A stretch of DNA of 35,805 nt from Deltaproteobacteria bacterium (GTDB lineage Bacteria; Desulfobacterota; GWC2-55-46; S146-80), in contig WGFJ01000014.1 of the NCBI GenBank assembly GCA_015492305.1, forward strand, positions 1-35,805, in the 5' to 3' direction. The notes under the pieces are model-generated. The model was given only the letters and a program-made list of their open reading frames with translations, did no database searches and was not told the origin of the DNA. The translations under genes and the position numbers were made by a program. Below are positions 9,256-15,935 of the stretch, in pieces. Numbering within the stretch: the first letter of the stretch is position 1; every line of letters begins with the position of its first letter.

Positions 9256-10622
9256 AGGGCCTCTCCGGCCACCTCCTCACCCATCCTCACACTGTCGCTT
9301 ATACCTATCCCCTCGTAGGCACTGCCAGTAAGCCACAGGCCTGGATGGCCCTTAAGCCTCTCCCTTATCCTCCTCACCCTCTCCCCATGGCCTATGGTGT
9401 ACTGGGGCATGGCCTTTGGCCACCTGAAGACCCTTGCAAGCACAGGTTCTGCCCTTATGCCCGCTATATCCCTCAACTCCTCCCTCACCATCTCGATCAT
9501 CGCCTCATCCTCAAGGAAGACGAGGTCTTCCATCCTGCTGCCCCCCACAAAGCACCTTGCAAGGAAGGCATCCTCAGGGGACCTGTGGGGGAACTTGAGG
9601 GATGTCCATGTGGCAGCCATGATCCTCCTGCCTTCCTTCTTCGGAACAACAAACCCGAATCCCCTTGGAAGGTCCTCAAGGTCCCTTTTCCTGAAGGCAA
9701 GGGAGATGGTGGCAGTGGACACATAGGGAATGGATCTCAGGACCTCTGAAAGTCCTGGATCGATCCCCTCAAGGAGGTCACCGCTGACATAGGCAGGTGT
9801 CGCCAGGATAAGGACATCTGCGAGTATCTCCCCCTTGCTGGTCCTGACAAGGTAGCCCTTCCCCCTCTCCTCTATCCTCTCCACCCTGGTCTCGAGATGG
9901 ATGGAGGCAGGATCAAGGCTCTTAACGATGGCATCTACAAGCTCAGAAAGCCCGCCCTTCAAGGTCATGAACATGCTGTATCGGGAAGGTCTCCTCCGCC
10001 TCTTCCTCCTTATCATGGCAAGGATGAGGCTCCTGTGTTCCCTCTCCATCTCAAGGAACTTCGGAAAGCTGCTCCTCACGCTCATCCTCTCAGGGTCCCC
10101 AGCATGTATCCCTGCCACAAGGGGCTCTGCTATCTTCTCAAGGACCTCCCTTCCAAGACGTCTCCTCACAAAGTCCCCAAGGCTTTCGTCCTCCCCTCCA
10201 CCCCTTGGCAGCACAAGGTCAAGGGCCATCCTCAGCTTGCCAAGGGGAGAGATGAGGGGACTCATGATAAAGGGGAGGGCCTTTGTGGGCACCATGAGTA
10301 TGAAGCCTTCTGGAAGGGGATGGAGTCTGCCCCTATGGAGGACGAAGGTCTCCCCCCCTTCCCTGGTTCCGATGAGCCTTCCCTCAAGACCAAGTTCTTT
10401 GCATAGTCTCAAGGCCCATGGCTTCTCGGAGAGAAAACAGTCAGGCCCACCCTCTATCACAAAGCCATCCACCCTTTCTGTAACTATGTTCCCGCCAAGG
10501 CGATCACCCTTTTCAAGGATGGAATAATCCAGATCGAGCCCCCTATCCCTTGCGCCCTTCTCAAGGAAGTAGGCTGCAGAAAGGCCCCCTATCCCTCCAC
10601 CTACGATAACAACCCTCTTCAT
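9237..10622 (-). CDS. hemY: Protoporphyrinogen oxidase (HemY/HemG-type flavoprotein; possibly coproporphyrinogen oxidase)
   Basis: FAD-dependent oxidase of late heme synthesis. The 461-residue protein starts MKRVVIVGGGIGGLSAAYFLE (dinucleotide-binding GxGxxG at residues 8-13), then LEKGDRLGGNIVTERVDGFVIEGGPD and the substrate region KGGLSELVDAIVKSL, all typical of this family. The C-terminal WLTGSAYEGIGISD... carries the second FAD contact. It is the third gene of hemE-hemH-hemY, each junction being a 4-base ATGA overlap. The same order occurs in Bacillus, where HemY acts on coproporphyrinogen III; whether this one works in that route or in the classical protoporphyrin route depends on a ChdC/HemQ or oxygen-independent coproporphyrinogen oxidase gene elsewhere. 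The family usually uses oxygen. Confidence 0.92.
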   Translation of the reverse strand: MKRVVIVGGGIGGLSAAYFLEKGARDRGLDLDYSILEKGDRLGGNIVTERVDGFVIEGGPDCFLSEKPWALRLCKELGLEGRLIGTREGGETFVLHRGRLHPLPEGFILMVPTKALPFIMSPLISPLGKLRMALDLVLPRGGGEDESLGDFVRRRLGREVLEKIAEPLVAGIHAGDPERMSVRSSFPKFLEMEREHRSLILAMIRRKRRRRPSRYSMFMTLKGGLSELVDAIVKSLDPASIHLETRVERIEERGKGYLVRTSKGEILADVLILATPAYVSGDLLEGIDPGLSEVLRSIPYVSTATISLAFRKRDLEDLPRGFGFVVPKKEGRRIMAATWTSLKFPHRSPEDAFLARCFVGGSRMEDLVFLEDEAMIEMVREELRDIAGIRAEPVLARVFRWPKAMPQYTIGHGERVRRIRERLKGHPGLWLTGSAYEGIGISDSVRMGEEVAGEALQYLSL

Positions 10623-11512
10623 CCCCCGGGAATCTCCTCACCTATGATAGTGGCAAGGGCGTCTATGAAGGAAGGGTGGGTATTGAAGGCAGGTACCCTT
10701 GCCAGGGAGAGACCAAGGTCCCTGGCCCTGGCCCTGCAGACGACATCTATATCGTAAAGGGTCTCGATGTTATCGGAGACAAAACTCAAAGGGACAACAA
10801 GGACCTCCTTTTCCCCCTTCTCGGATATAACCGTGAGGACCTCTTCCACCGCCGGCCCGAGCCACCTCCCCCTCCTGCCCCTGCTCTGGTAGGCAAGGCC
10901 CCACCTCACAGGGCCTATCATCCCTGTAACCCCTTCTACGGTCTCCCTTATCTGATCCACATAGGGGTCGCCTGCAAGGGTCTCCTCTGGCAGACTGTGG
11001 GCGGTAAAGAGAAGAAAGGGATCTCTCAGGCCCTCCATGGATGCCCTGATCCTTCCAGAGAGGGCCTTCAGGAAGAGGGGATGGTTGTGCCAGGGCTTCA
11101 GAAACCTTATCCCCACCCTTCCATAAAAGGCCTTTAAGCCATCCACATAACCCCCTGTGCTTGCCTTCGACTGGAAGGGGGACATGACGGTTACAAGGAC
11201 CTCCCTCACCCCCTCCTTCAGGACCCTCTCCATGACCTCCTCCGTGTAGGGAGGTGAGTGCCTCATTGCAGCCTCAACCCTTATATCACCGAACCTCTCC
11301 TTCAGCCTTCCCTCCACAAGCCTTGCCTGCTCAAGGGTTATCCCCACAAGGGGAGAGGTCCCACCGATTGCCCGATAGCGCCCCTTGACCTCCTCCACAA
11401 GAGCGGGTGGAAGGGGTCTTCCCCGGAAGATGCTCCTGAGAAAGGGTTCCACCTCTTCAATGGACCTGGGGGCACCAAAGGCAAGGAGCAGGACGAAAGG
11501 GGGGGTACTCAT
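10619..11512 (-). CDS. hemH: Ferrochelatase
   Basis: Inserts Fe(II) into protoporphyrin IX (or coproporphyrin III). 297 residues, slightly shorter than the usual 310-320 and without a membrane tail, so soluble as in Bacillus. Key features: YRAIGGTSPLVGITLEQA (46-63), MRHSPPYTEE (83-92), the catalytic His172 in LLFTAHSLPEETL, and Glu250 in SFVSDNIETLYDID, the acidic partner on the opposite face of the active site. It lies between hemE and hemY with 4-base ATGA overlaps at both ends, so the three late-pathway enzymes are translated together. Confidence 0.95.
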   Translation of the reverse strand: MSTPPFVLLLAFGAPRSIEEVEPFLRSIFRGRPLPPALVEEVKGRYRAIGGTSPLVGITLEQARLVEGRLKERFGDIRVEAAMRHSPPYTEEVMERVLKEGVREVLVTVMSPFQSKASTGGYVDGLKAFYGRVGIRFLKPWHNHPLFLKALSGRIRASMEGLRDPFLLFTAHSLPEETLAGDPYVDQIRETVEGVTGMIGPVRWGLAYQSRGRRGRWLGPAVEEVLTVISEKGEKEVLVVPLSFVSDNIETLYDIDVVCRARARDLGLSLARVPAFNTHPSFIDALATIIGEEIPGG

Positions 11513-12537
11513 CTTCTGCTCAGCCTGTGAACCATATCAACGAGGGCCACCACATTCTCAACAGGTGTCTTTGGTAGTATCCCGTGGCCCAGGTTAAAGA
11601 TGTGGCCAGGGCGGTTGCCAACACTATCAAGGATCGCCTTTACAGCCCTCTCTATCACCTCCTGCCTGGCAAAGAGGACCACAGGATCCAGGTTCCCCTG
11701 TATCGCCTTTTCATAGCCTATCCTCTTCCAGGCCTCACCGATATCGATCCTCCAGTCCACCCCTATCACATCCCCCCCTGCCTCGGCCATGAGCTCAAGG
11801 AGGGTGGATGAGTTGGTGGCAAAGTGGATCACAGGGACCTTCCCGCCAATGCCCTCCATGATCCCCTTTACATGGGGAAGGACATACTCCCTGTAGTCAG
11901 AGGGGGAGAGGCAACCGACCCAGCTATCGAAGAGCTGGACCGCTTCAGCCCCTGCATCTATCTGGGCATTCAGGTATCTGACAACCACCTCTGATATCTT
12001 TTCCATGAGGAGGTGCCATGTGGAAGGTTCGTTGTACATGAGGCTCTTTGTCAGGACAAAGTTCCTTGAATGGCCTCCTTCCACCATATAGCTTGCAAGG
12101 GTAAAGGGGGCACCTGAAAATCCTATCAGGGGTATCCTCCCCTCAAGCTCCTTCCTCACCATCCTCAGGGCCTCCATGACAAAGGGGACCTCCTCTTCCG
12201 GATCGATGACCCTCAGTCTTTCCACATCGGCCCTTGTCCTGACAGGGTTGTGGATCACAGGTCCTTCATTCTTTGCAAACTCAAGGTCTATACCCATCCC
12301 CTCAAGGGGAAGGAGGATATCGGCAAAGATGATGGCTGCATCCACACCGAGCTTCTCCACGGGCTGGAGGGTCACCTCAGCGGCTATCTCAGGGCTCTTG
12401 CACATGGTGAGGAAGTCATACCTCCTCCTTATGGAACGGTACTCCTCCATATACCTTCCTGCCTGTCTCATGAGCCACACAGGGGTGTATTCCACCTCCT
12501 CTCCCCGGCAGGCCTTCAGAAACACACTCTCTCCCAT
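11509..12537 (-). CDS. hemE: Uroporphyrinogen decarboxylase
   Basis: Decarboxylates the four acetate side chains of uroporphyrinogen III to give coproporphyrinogen III. The N-terminal signature PVWLMRQAGRYMEEYR is present soon after the start, and VDAAIIFADILLPLEGMG and the C-terminal GHIFNLGHGILPKTPVENV are also family marks. The frame can be read from TTG 12552, but that codon would lie in the ribosome site: AAGGAG at 12548-12543 is five bases before ATG 12537, so I start there (342 residues). It is the first gene of the hemEHY operon, 33 bases downstream of a consensus promoter that faces the DUF1015 gene. Confidence 0.96.
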   Translation of the reverse strand: MGESVFLKACRGEEVEYTPVWLMRQAGRYMEEYRSIRRRYDFLTMCKSPEIAAEVTLQPVEKLGVDAAIIFADILLPLEGMGIDLEFAKNEGPVIHNPVRTRADVERLRVIDPEEEVPFVMEALRMVRKELEGRIPLIGFSGAPFTLASYMVEGGHSRNFVLTKSLMYNEPSTWHLLMEKISEVVVRYLNAQIDAGAEAVQLFDSWVGCLSPSDYREYVLPHVKGIMEGIGGKVPVIHFATNSSTLLELMAEAGGDVIGVDWRIDIGEAWKRIGYEKAIQGNLDPVVLFARQEVIERAVKAILDSVGNRPGHIFNLGHGILPKTPVENVVALVDMVHRLSRR

Positions 12538-12542
12538 CTCTT

Positions 12543-12548
12543 CTCCTT
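12543..12548 (-). promoter_or_regulatory. Ribosome binding site deciding the hemE start
   Basis: AAGGAG on the minus strand with five-base spacing to ATG 12537. It rules against the in-frame TTG at 12552, whose following codons form this site. Confidence 0.75.
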
Positions 12549-12569
12549 TCAAACTGGTATTGGTCTAAG

Positions 12570-12599
12570 ATTATAAGCCATCTTTGGTGGCCATGTCAA
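12570..12599 (-). promoter_or_regulatory. Consensus sigma-70 promoter of hemEHY
   Basis: On the minus strand TTGACA (12599-12594), an 18-base spacer and TATAAT (12575-12570): both hexamers match the consensus perfectly, the strongest promoter seen in the window. The expected transcription start, near 12563, leaves a leader of about 25 bases before ATG 12537. Its -35 points back to back with the -35 of the plus-strand promoter 30 bases away. Confidence 0.8.
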
Positions 12600-12629
12600 A
12601 AGCCAATGGCAGAGGGAAGATCAAATGGT

Positions 12630-12659
12630 TTGACATACATCATGGTAACTTGATAAATT
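12630..12659 (+). promoter_or_regulatory. Candidate promoter of the DUF1015-trmN6 operon
   Basis: TTGACA (12630-12635), an 18-base spacer and TAAATT (12654-12659). Perfect -35; the -10 matches four of six. The gene starts 36 bases downstream with AAGGAG before its ATG. Confidence 0.55.
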
Positions 12660-12695
12660 AGGGAATTCTATATTCCATGAACCAAGGAGTTCGAG

Positions 12696-13985
12696 ATGGT
12701 GGAGATTGCACCCTTTCACGGCCTCATCTACAACCTGGACCTGATCAAGGACCCCTCAAAGGTACTTGCCCCGCCTTACGATGTGATAGGGAAGGAGGAA
12801 CAGGAGGCCCTTCACAGGAAGAGCCCTTACAACATAGTCCGCCTCATCCTGGCCAGGGAGGAAGGGGGGAAGGACCGCTACAGCAATGCCGGAGAGACCT
12901 TCAGGAGATGGATCGAGGAGAAGGTCCTCCTAAAGGACACGAGACCCGCCATATACCCCTATTACCAGACATACAGGGTAAATGGGAGGGAGAGGACAAG
13001 GAAGGGCTTCATCGCCCTCCTCAGACTGGAGGAATTCGGTTCAGGCAAGGTCTTCCCCCATGAAAGGACCCTCTCCAGACCAAAGGAGGACAGACTCAGG
13101 CTGATGGAGGCCTGCAAGGCAAACCTGTGCCCCATATTTGGCCTTTATGCCGATCCCTTGAGGGGGGTGGAAAGGATCTTTGAGAAAGCCCTTAGGTCTC
13201 CCCTCATGGATGTGACAGACCGCGAGGGGGTAAGGAACCTCTTTTACAGGATCGATGACGAAGGACTCATCCAGAAAGTAAAGGAGATCATGGAGGATAA
13301 GTTCATCCTCATAGCCGATGGCCATCACCGTTACGAAACAGCCCTCACCTACAGGGATCTCATGCGGAAGAGGCATAAGGGATTCACCGGCAATGAACCC
13401 TTCAACTTTGTGATGATGTACTTCTCAAACATCGAGGATGAGGGGCTCACCATACTGCCCACCCACAGGCTCCTCCACACCATCCCGGAGGAAAGGAAAA
13501 AGGTCTTCATCGAGGAGGCAAGGAGGTACTTCGAGGTAGAGGAGGTAAAGGACAGGGAAACCTTCTACAGGAAACTTGAAGAAAGGAGGACACAGGGGCC
13601 TTCCTTCGGCCTTGTGATGAAGGGACTGGATGGTTATTACATCCTCGCGCCGAAGCCATCGGAGGTAGAGGGGTTGCTCAAGGGTCTTCCCGAGGAGGTA
13701 AGATCCCTTGATCTCACCATCCTCCATGAGGTGGCTATAAAGGGTCTACTGGGTATAGGTGATGAGGCGCAGGCAGGACAGAGGCATATAGAGTACATAA
13801 AGGACAGGGAGAGGGCTGTAGACATGGTAAAGGAGGGCCGGTATGATATGGCCTTTATCCTGAATCCCCCTGACATAAGGGATGTAATAAGGGTCGTTAA
13901 GGCAGGACACAGGATGCCACAGAAGTCAACCTACTTCTACCCAAAACTCCTTTCAGGACTTGTCATCCACAGCTTTGAGGTGTAG
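12696..13985 (+). CDS. DUF1015 family protein, function unknown
   Basis: A 429-residue soluble protein matching the conserved DUF1015 family, common in anaerobic and thermophilic bacteria but without an established function. Recognisable features are the N-terminal VLAPPYDVIGKEEQEAL (residues 23-39), NIVRLIL (46-52), FPHERTLSRPKEDRL (120-134) and the highly conserved ADGHHRYETALTYRD (207-221), whose paired His residues look like a metal or catalytic site. Start ATG 12696 has AAGGAG six bases upstream. It is transcribed divergently from hemE and its TAG shares one base with the GTG of the methyltransferase gene, so the two are coupled. I assign no reaction. Confidence 0.9.
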   Translation: MVEIAPFHGLIYNLDLIKDPSKVLAPPYDVIGKEEQEALHRKSPYNIVRLILAREEGGKDRYSNAGETFRRWIEEKVLLKDTRPAIYPYYQTYRVNGRERTRKGFIALLRLEEFGSGKVFPHERTLSRPKEDRLRLMEACKANLCPIFGLYADPLRGVERIFEKALRSPLMDVTDREGVRNLFYRIDDEGLIQKVKEIMEDKFILIADGHHRYETALTYRDLMRKRHKGFTGNEPFNFVMMYFSNIEDEGLTILPTHRLLHTIPEERKKVFIEEARRYFEVEEVKDRETFYRKLEERRTQGPSFGLVMKGLDGYYILAPKPSEVEGLLKGLPEEVRSLDLTILHEVAIKGLLGIGDEAQAGQRHIEYIKDRERAVDMVKEGRYDMAFILNPPDIRDVIRVVKAGHRMPQKSTYFYPKLLSGLVIHSFEV

Positions 13986-14680
13986 TGAAGAAAGGGGAGA
14001 CCCTGGATGAGATCCTTGGTATAAAGGTCCTCCAGAAGGAGAGGGGATACAGGGTCTCTGTTGACCCCTTCCTCCTCGCCTCCTTTGTCCTTCCCCTGAG
14101 GGAGGGGGAGAGGGTCCTTGATGTGGGAACAGGGTACGGTGTGATCCCCCTCTTCCTTGCAAAGAGGAGTGGGGCCCTCTTTACAGCCATCGAGATCCAG
14201 GAAGAGGTCTATCAACTTGCCCTGAGGAATGTGGAACTGAACAACCTCTCCCATCGCATCGAGCTCATAAAGGGCGATTTCAGGGATGTCATGAAGGACC
14301 TCCCTGAAAAGGCCTTTGACCTTGTTCTGGCAAATCCCCCCTACCGGAAGACAGGGGCCTCAAGACCAAGCCCTTACAGGGAAAAGGCCATTGCCCATCT
14401 CGACAGGACATGGGACATGGAGTGCTTCTTTGAAGGGGGCAAAAGGGTCCTTAAGGAGACAGGAAGGATGGCACTCCTCTATCATACGGCGAGGATGGCC
14501 GAACTCCTTTACCTTGCAATGGAAAGAGGGCTTTCCCCGAGGAGGATGAGGATCGTCTACCCCAAAGAGGATGGCAGGGGGGAACTGTTCCTTGTGGAGT
14601 TCCGGAAAAGAGAAGGTCCCCTCTCCCTTGAACCGCCCCTTTTCATAGAGAAGGGGCTTGCCTCCCTTTCCGGCCTTTAG
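13985..14680 (+). CDS. TrmN6-like tRNA1(Val) (adenine-N6)-methyltransferase
   Basis: S-adenosylmethionine-dependent N6-adenine methyltransferase of the YfiC/TrmN6 group, 231 residues. It has motif I VLDVGTGYGVIPLFLA (44-59), an acidic residue in AIEIQEE (68-74) and the catalytic NPPY at 117-120, the signature of amino-methylating enzymes. The start GTGRYRVSVDPFLLA-type N-terminus (RGYRVSVDPFLLASF, 20-34) matches YfiC, which modifies A37 of tRNA1(Val); the exact RNA target here is inferred from similarity only. Start GTG 13985 shares a base with the preceding TAG. Its last 38 bases overlap dciA on the other strand. Confidence 0.85.
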   Translation: MKKGETLDEILGIKVLQKERGYRVSVDPFLLASFVLPLREGERVLDVGTGYGVIPLFLAKRSGALFTAIEIQEEVYQLALRNVELNNLSHRIELIKGDFRDVMKDLPEKAFDLVLANPPYRKTGASRPSPYREKAIAHLDRTWDMECFFEGGKRVLKETGRMALLYHTARMAELLYLAMERGLSPRRMRIVYPKEDGRGELFLVEFRKREGPLSLEPPLFIEKGLASLSGL

Positions 14681-15116
14681 CCTTCAGGATTGCATCCTTC
14701 TCAAGGAACCTTGTGAGGACCTGCCGGAGTTCTCCATCCCTTACAGGCCGGGTGAGTTCCCTTATCCTTCTCCTCGTCTCCTCCGGCAGCAAGACCCCTT
14801 TCTCTGGAGAGGTCCTGCCCTTCCTCCTCAACCTGCCAAGGCGGAATACAATGTCCTGGACCCTCTCCTCACCGAGGTCCCGGTTCAGCCTCTCCATGAT
14901 CTGCCCCTTGAAGAGGGAAAGCTCCTGCATCCAGACAGAGGAGAAGACGGTTACATAAAGGGTTGCCCCCTTGAGCCCTGACGGCTGGGCCCGTTCAGAG
15001 ACCTTCCTTCCCACCACCTTCTCCCAGAGCCTGAATATCCTGTACTCGTAGAGCCTCGGTCCCAGCCCCTCAAAGGTGGAAAGGATCTCCCCTATGCGGG
15101 TTGGTCTCCTTTCCAT
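14643..15116 (-). CDS. dciA: DciA-like protein (DUF721)
   Basis: DciA is the widespread bacterial loader/operator of the replicative helicase DnaB, replacing DnaC in most phyla; its N-terminal domain is KH-like. This 157-residue protein carries the family pattern: IGEILSTFEGLGPRLYEYRIFRLWEKVVGRKVSERAQPSGLK followed in pieces by LYVTVFSSVWMQELSLFK and LNRDLGEERVQDIVFRLG. The remaining C-terminal 60 or so residues are basic and probably flexible. The frame extends to GTG 15143 but I start at ATG 15116, two bases after the hpf stop, because the family begins there. It is second gene after hpf and its 3' end overlaps the methyltransferase gene by 38 bases. Confidence 0.82.
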   Translation of the reverse strand: MERRPTRIGEILSTFEGLGPRLYEYRIFRLWEKVVGRKVSERAQPSGLKGATLYVTVFSSVWMQELSLFKGQIMERLNRDLGEERVQDIVFRLGRLRRKGRTSPEKGVLLPEETRRRIRELTRPVRDGELRQVLTRFLEKDAILKAKGRKGRQAPSL

Positions 15117-15117
15117 C

Positions 15118-15684
15118 TCAACCCACCGGGTGGTGCTTACCAACTATCCTCACCGTACTTGCCTGAGGCCCCTTCTCCCCCATCTCCTCTGTAAACCTGA
15201 CCTCCGTCCCTATCTCCAGCTTCTCCAGGACACCGTCTACAAGGCTGTTCCTGTGGAAGTAGATCTCCCTTCCATCCGGGGTCTCTATGATGCCATAGTC
15301 CTTCTCCGGCACTATCTTGACAACCCTTCCATGGGGCGGGACCTCGTGCCTCTTCACCTCGCCCCTCTGGATCCTTGCAAAGTCCTCAAGCTGTCTTCTG
15401 GCTGCCTTGAAGGCATCGCGGATGGCCACGTAGAGGTCTTCATGGGAATGGTCTTTCTCGGACTCCCTGTTAACAATGATCTCTCCCCCGGGAACCCCTA
15501 TATTTATGCTCACATGGTAGAGGTTACCCTTGTGGTGGCGCTTGCAGCTGGCCTCAACCACGACCCTGCAGCTTATTATCCTCGAGTAATAGCGTTCCAG
15601 TTTTGCCACCTTCTCCCTTATCTTTGCCTCAATGGCTTCGGTAGGCTCCAGGTTGGAGTAGACGATCTGTAAAGGCACTTCCAT
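15118..15684 (-). CDS. hpf: HPF/RaiA-type ribosome hibernation factor fused to a cold-shock domain
   Basis: Residues 1 to about 105 form the S30AE (sigma-54 modulation/YfiA) domain, which binds the decoding channel of idle 30S subunits: MEVPLQIVYSNLEPTEAIEA, HVSINIGVPGGEIIVNRE and DLYVAIRDAFKAARRQLEDF. Residues about 115-188 are a cold-shock OB fold, with RNP-like KDYGIIETPDGREIYFHRNSL and VRFTEEMGEKGPQASTVRI, replacing the dimerising tail of long HPF. The fusion is expected to couple ribosome and single-stranded RNA binding. ATG 15684 is preceded by AAGGAGG at six-base spacing, so the in-frame GTG at 15702 is discounted. It heads a two-gene run with dciA and is divergent from glyS. An energy-limitation or temperature role is inference. 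Confidence 0.9.
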   Translation of the reverse strand: MEVPLQIVYSNLEPTEAIEAKIREKVAKLERYYSRIISCRVVVEASCKRHHKGNLYHVSINIGVPGGEIIVNRESEKDHSHEDLYVAIRDAFKAARRQLEDFARIQRGEVKRHEVPPHGRVVKIVPEKDYGIIETPDGREIYFHRNSLVDGVLEKLEIGTEVRFTEEMGEKGPQASTVRIVGKHHPVG

Positions 15685-15690
15685 ACCAAA

Positions 15691-15697
15691 CCTCCTT
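15691..15697 (-). promoter_or_regulatory. Ribosome binding site deciding the hpf start
   Basis: AAGGAGG on the minus strand, six bases before ATG 15684; GTG 15702 lies upstream of it and is not the start. Confidence 0.75.
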
Positions 15698-15793
15698 GAC
15701 ACTCAGGGATTACACTGCTCTCAAGCCTGATAGGATAATACAAAGGGGTCAAGATTACAATCCCAAATTTCCACATCCCAGGCCAAGAAGGGG

Positions 15794-15821
15794 TTGAAAA
15801 AATTCTTAAATCTGTTAAATT
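15794..15821 (+). promoter_or_regulatory. Candidate promoter of glyS
   Basis: TTGAAA (15794-15799), a 16-base spacer and TAAATT (15816-15821). It would give a leader of roughly 105 bases. The leader holds a stem CCCCTT (15841-15846) with AAGGGG (15855-15860), without a T-run. Confidence 0.4.
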
Positions 15822-15925
15822 AGGTGGGATCTGAGGATTCCCCCTTAACCTTAAAAGGGGCCTTTGGTAAGACCTCTGCCTGGACCAGAATGACCTGCCA
15901 TCCTTTCCTCTAAGAGAGGGTATCT

Positions 15926-15930
15926 GGAGG
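15926..15930 (+). promoter_or_regulatory. Ribosome binding site for the TTG start of glyS
   Basis: GGAGG, five bases before TTG 15936. No in-frame ATG exists near the family N-terminus, so the TTG start is well supported. Confidence 0.7.
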
Positions 15931-15935
15931 TTGAC

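Noticed and set aside
15841-15860. CCCCTT/AAGGGG stem upstream of glyS as a terminator, or a T-box leader
   Set aside because: Six-base stem, followed by CCTTTGG, not a T-run; no T-box consensus or specifier-loop layout recognised in the short leader.
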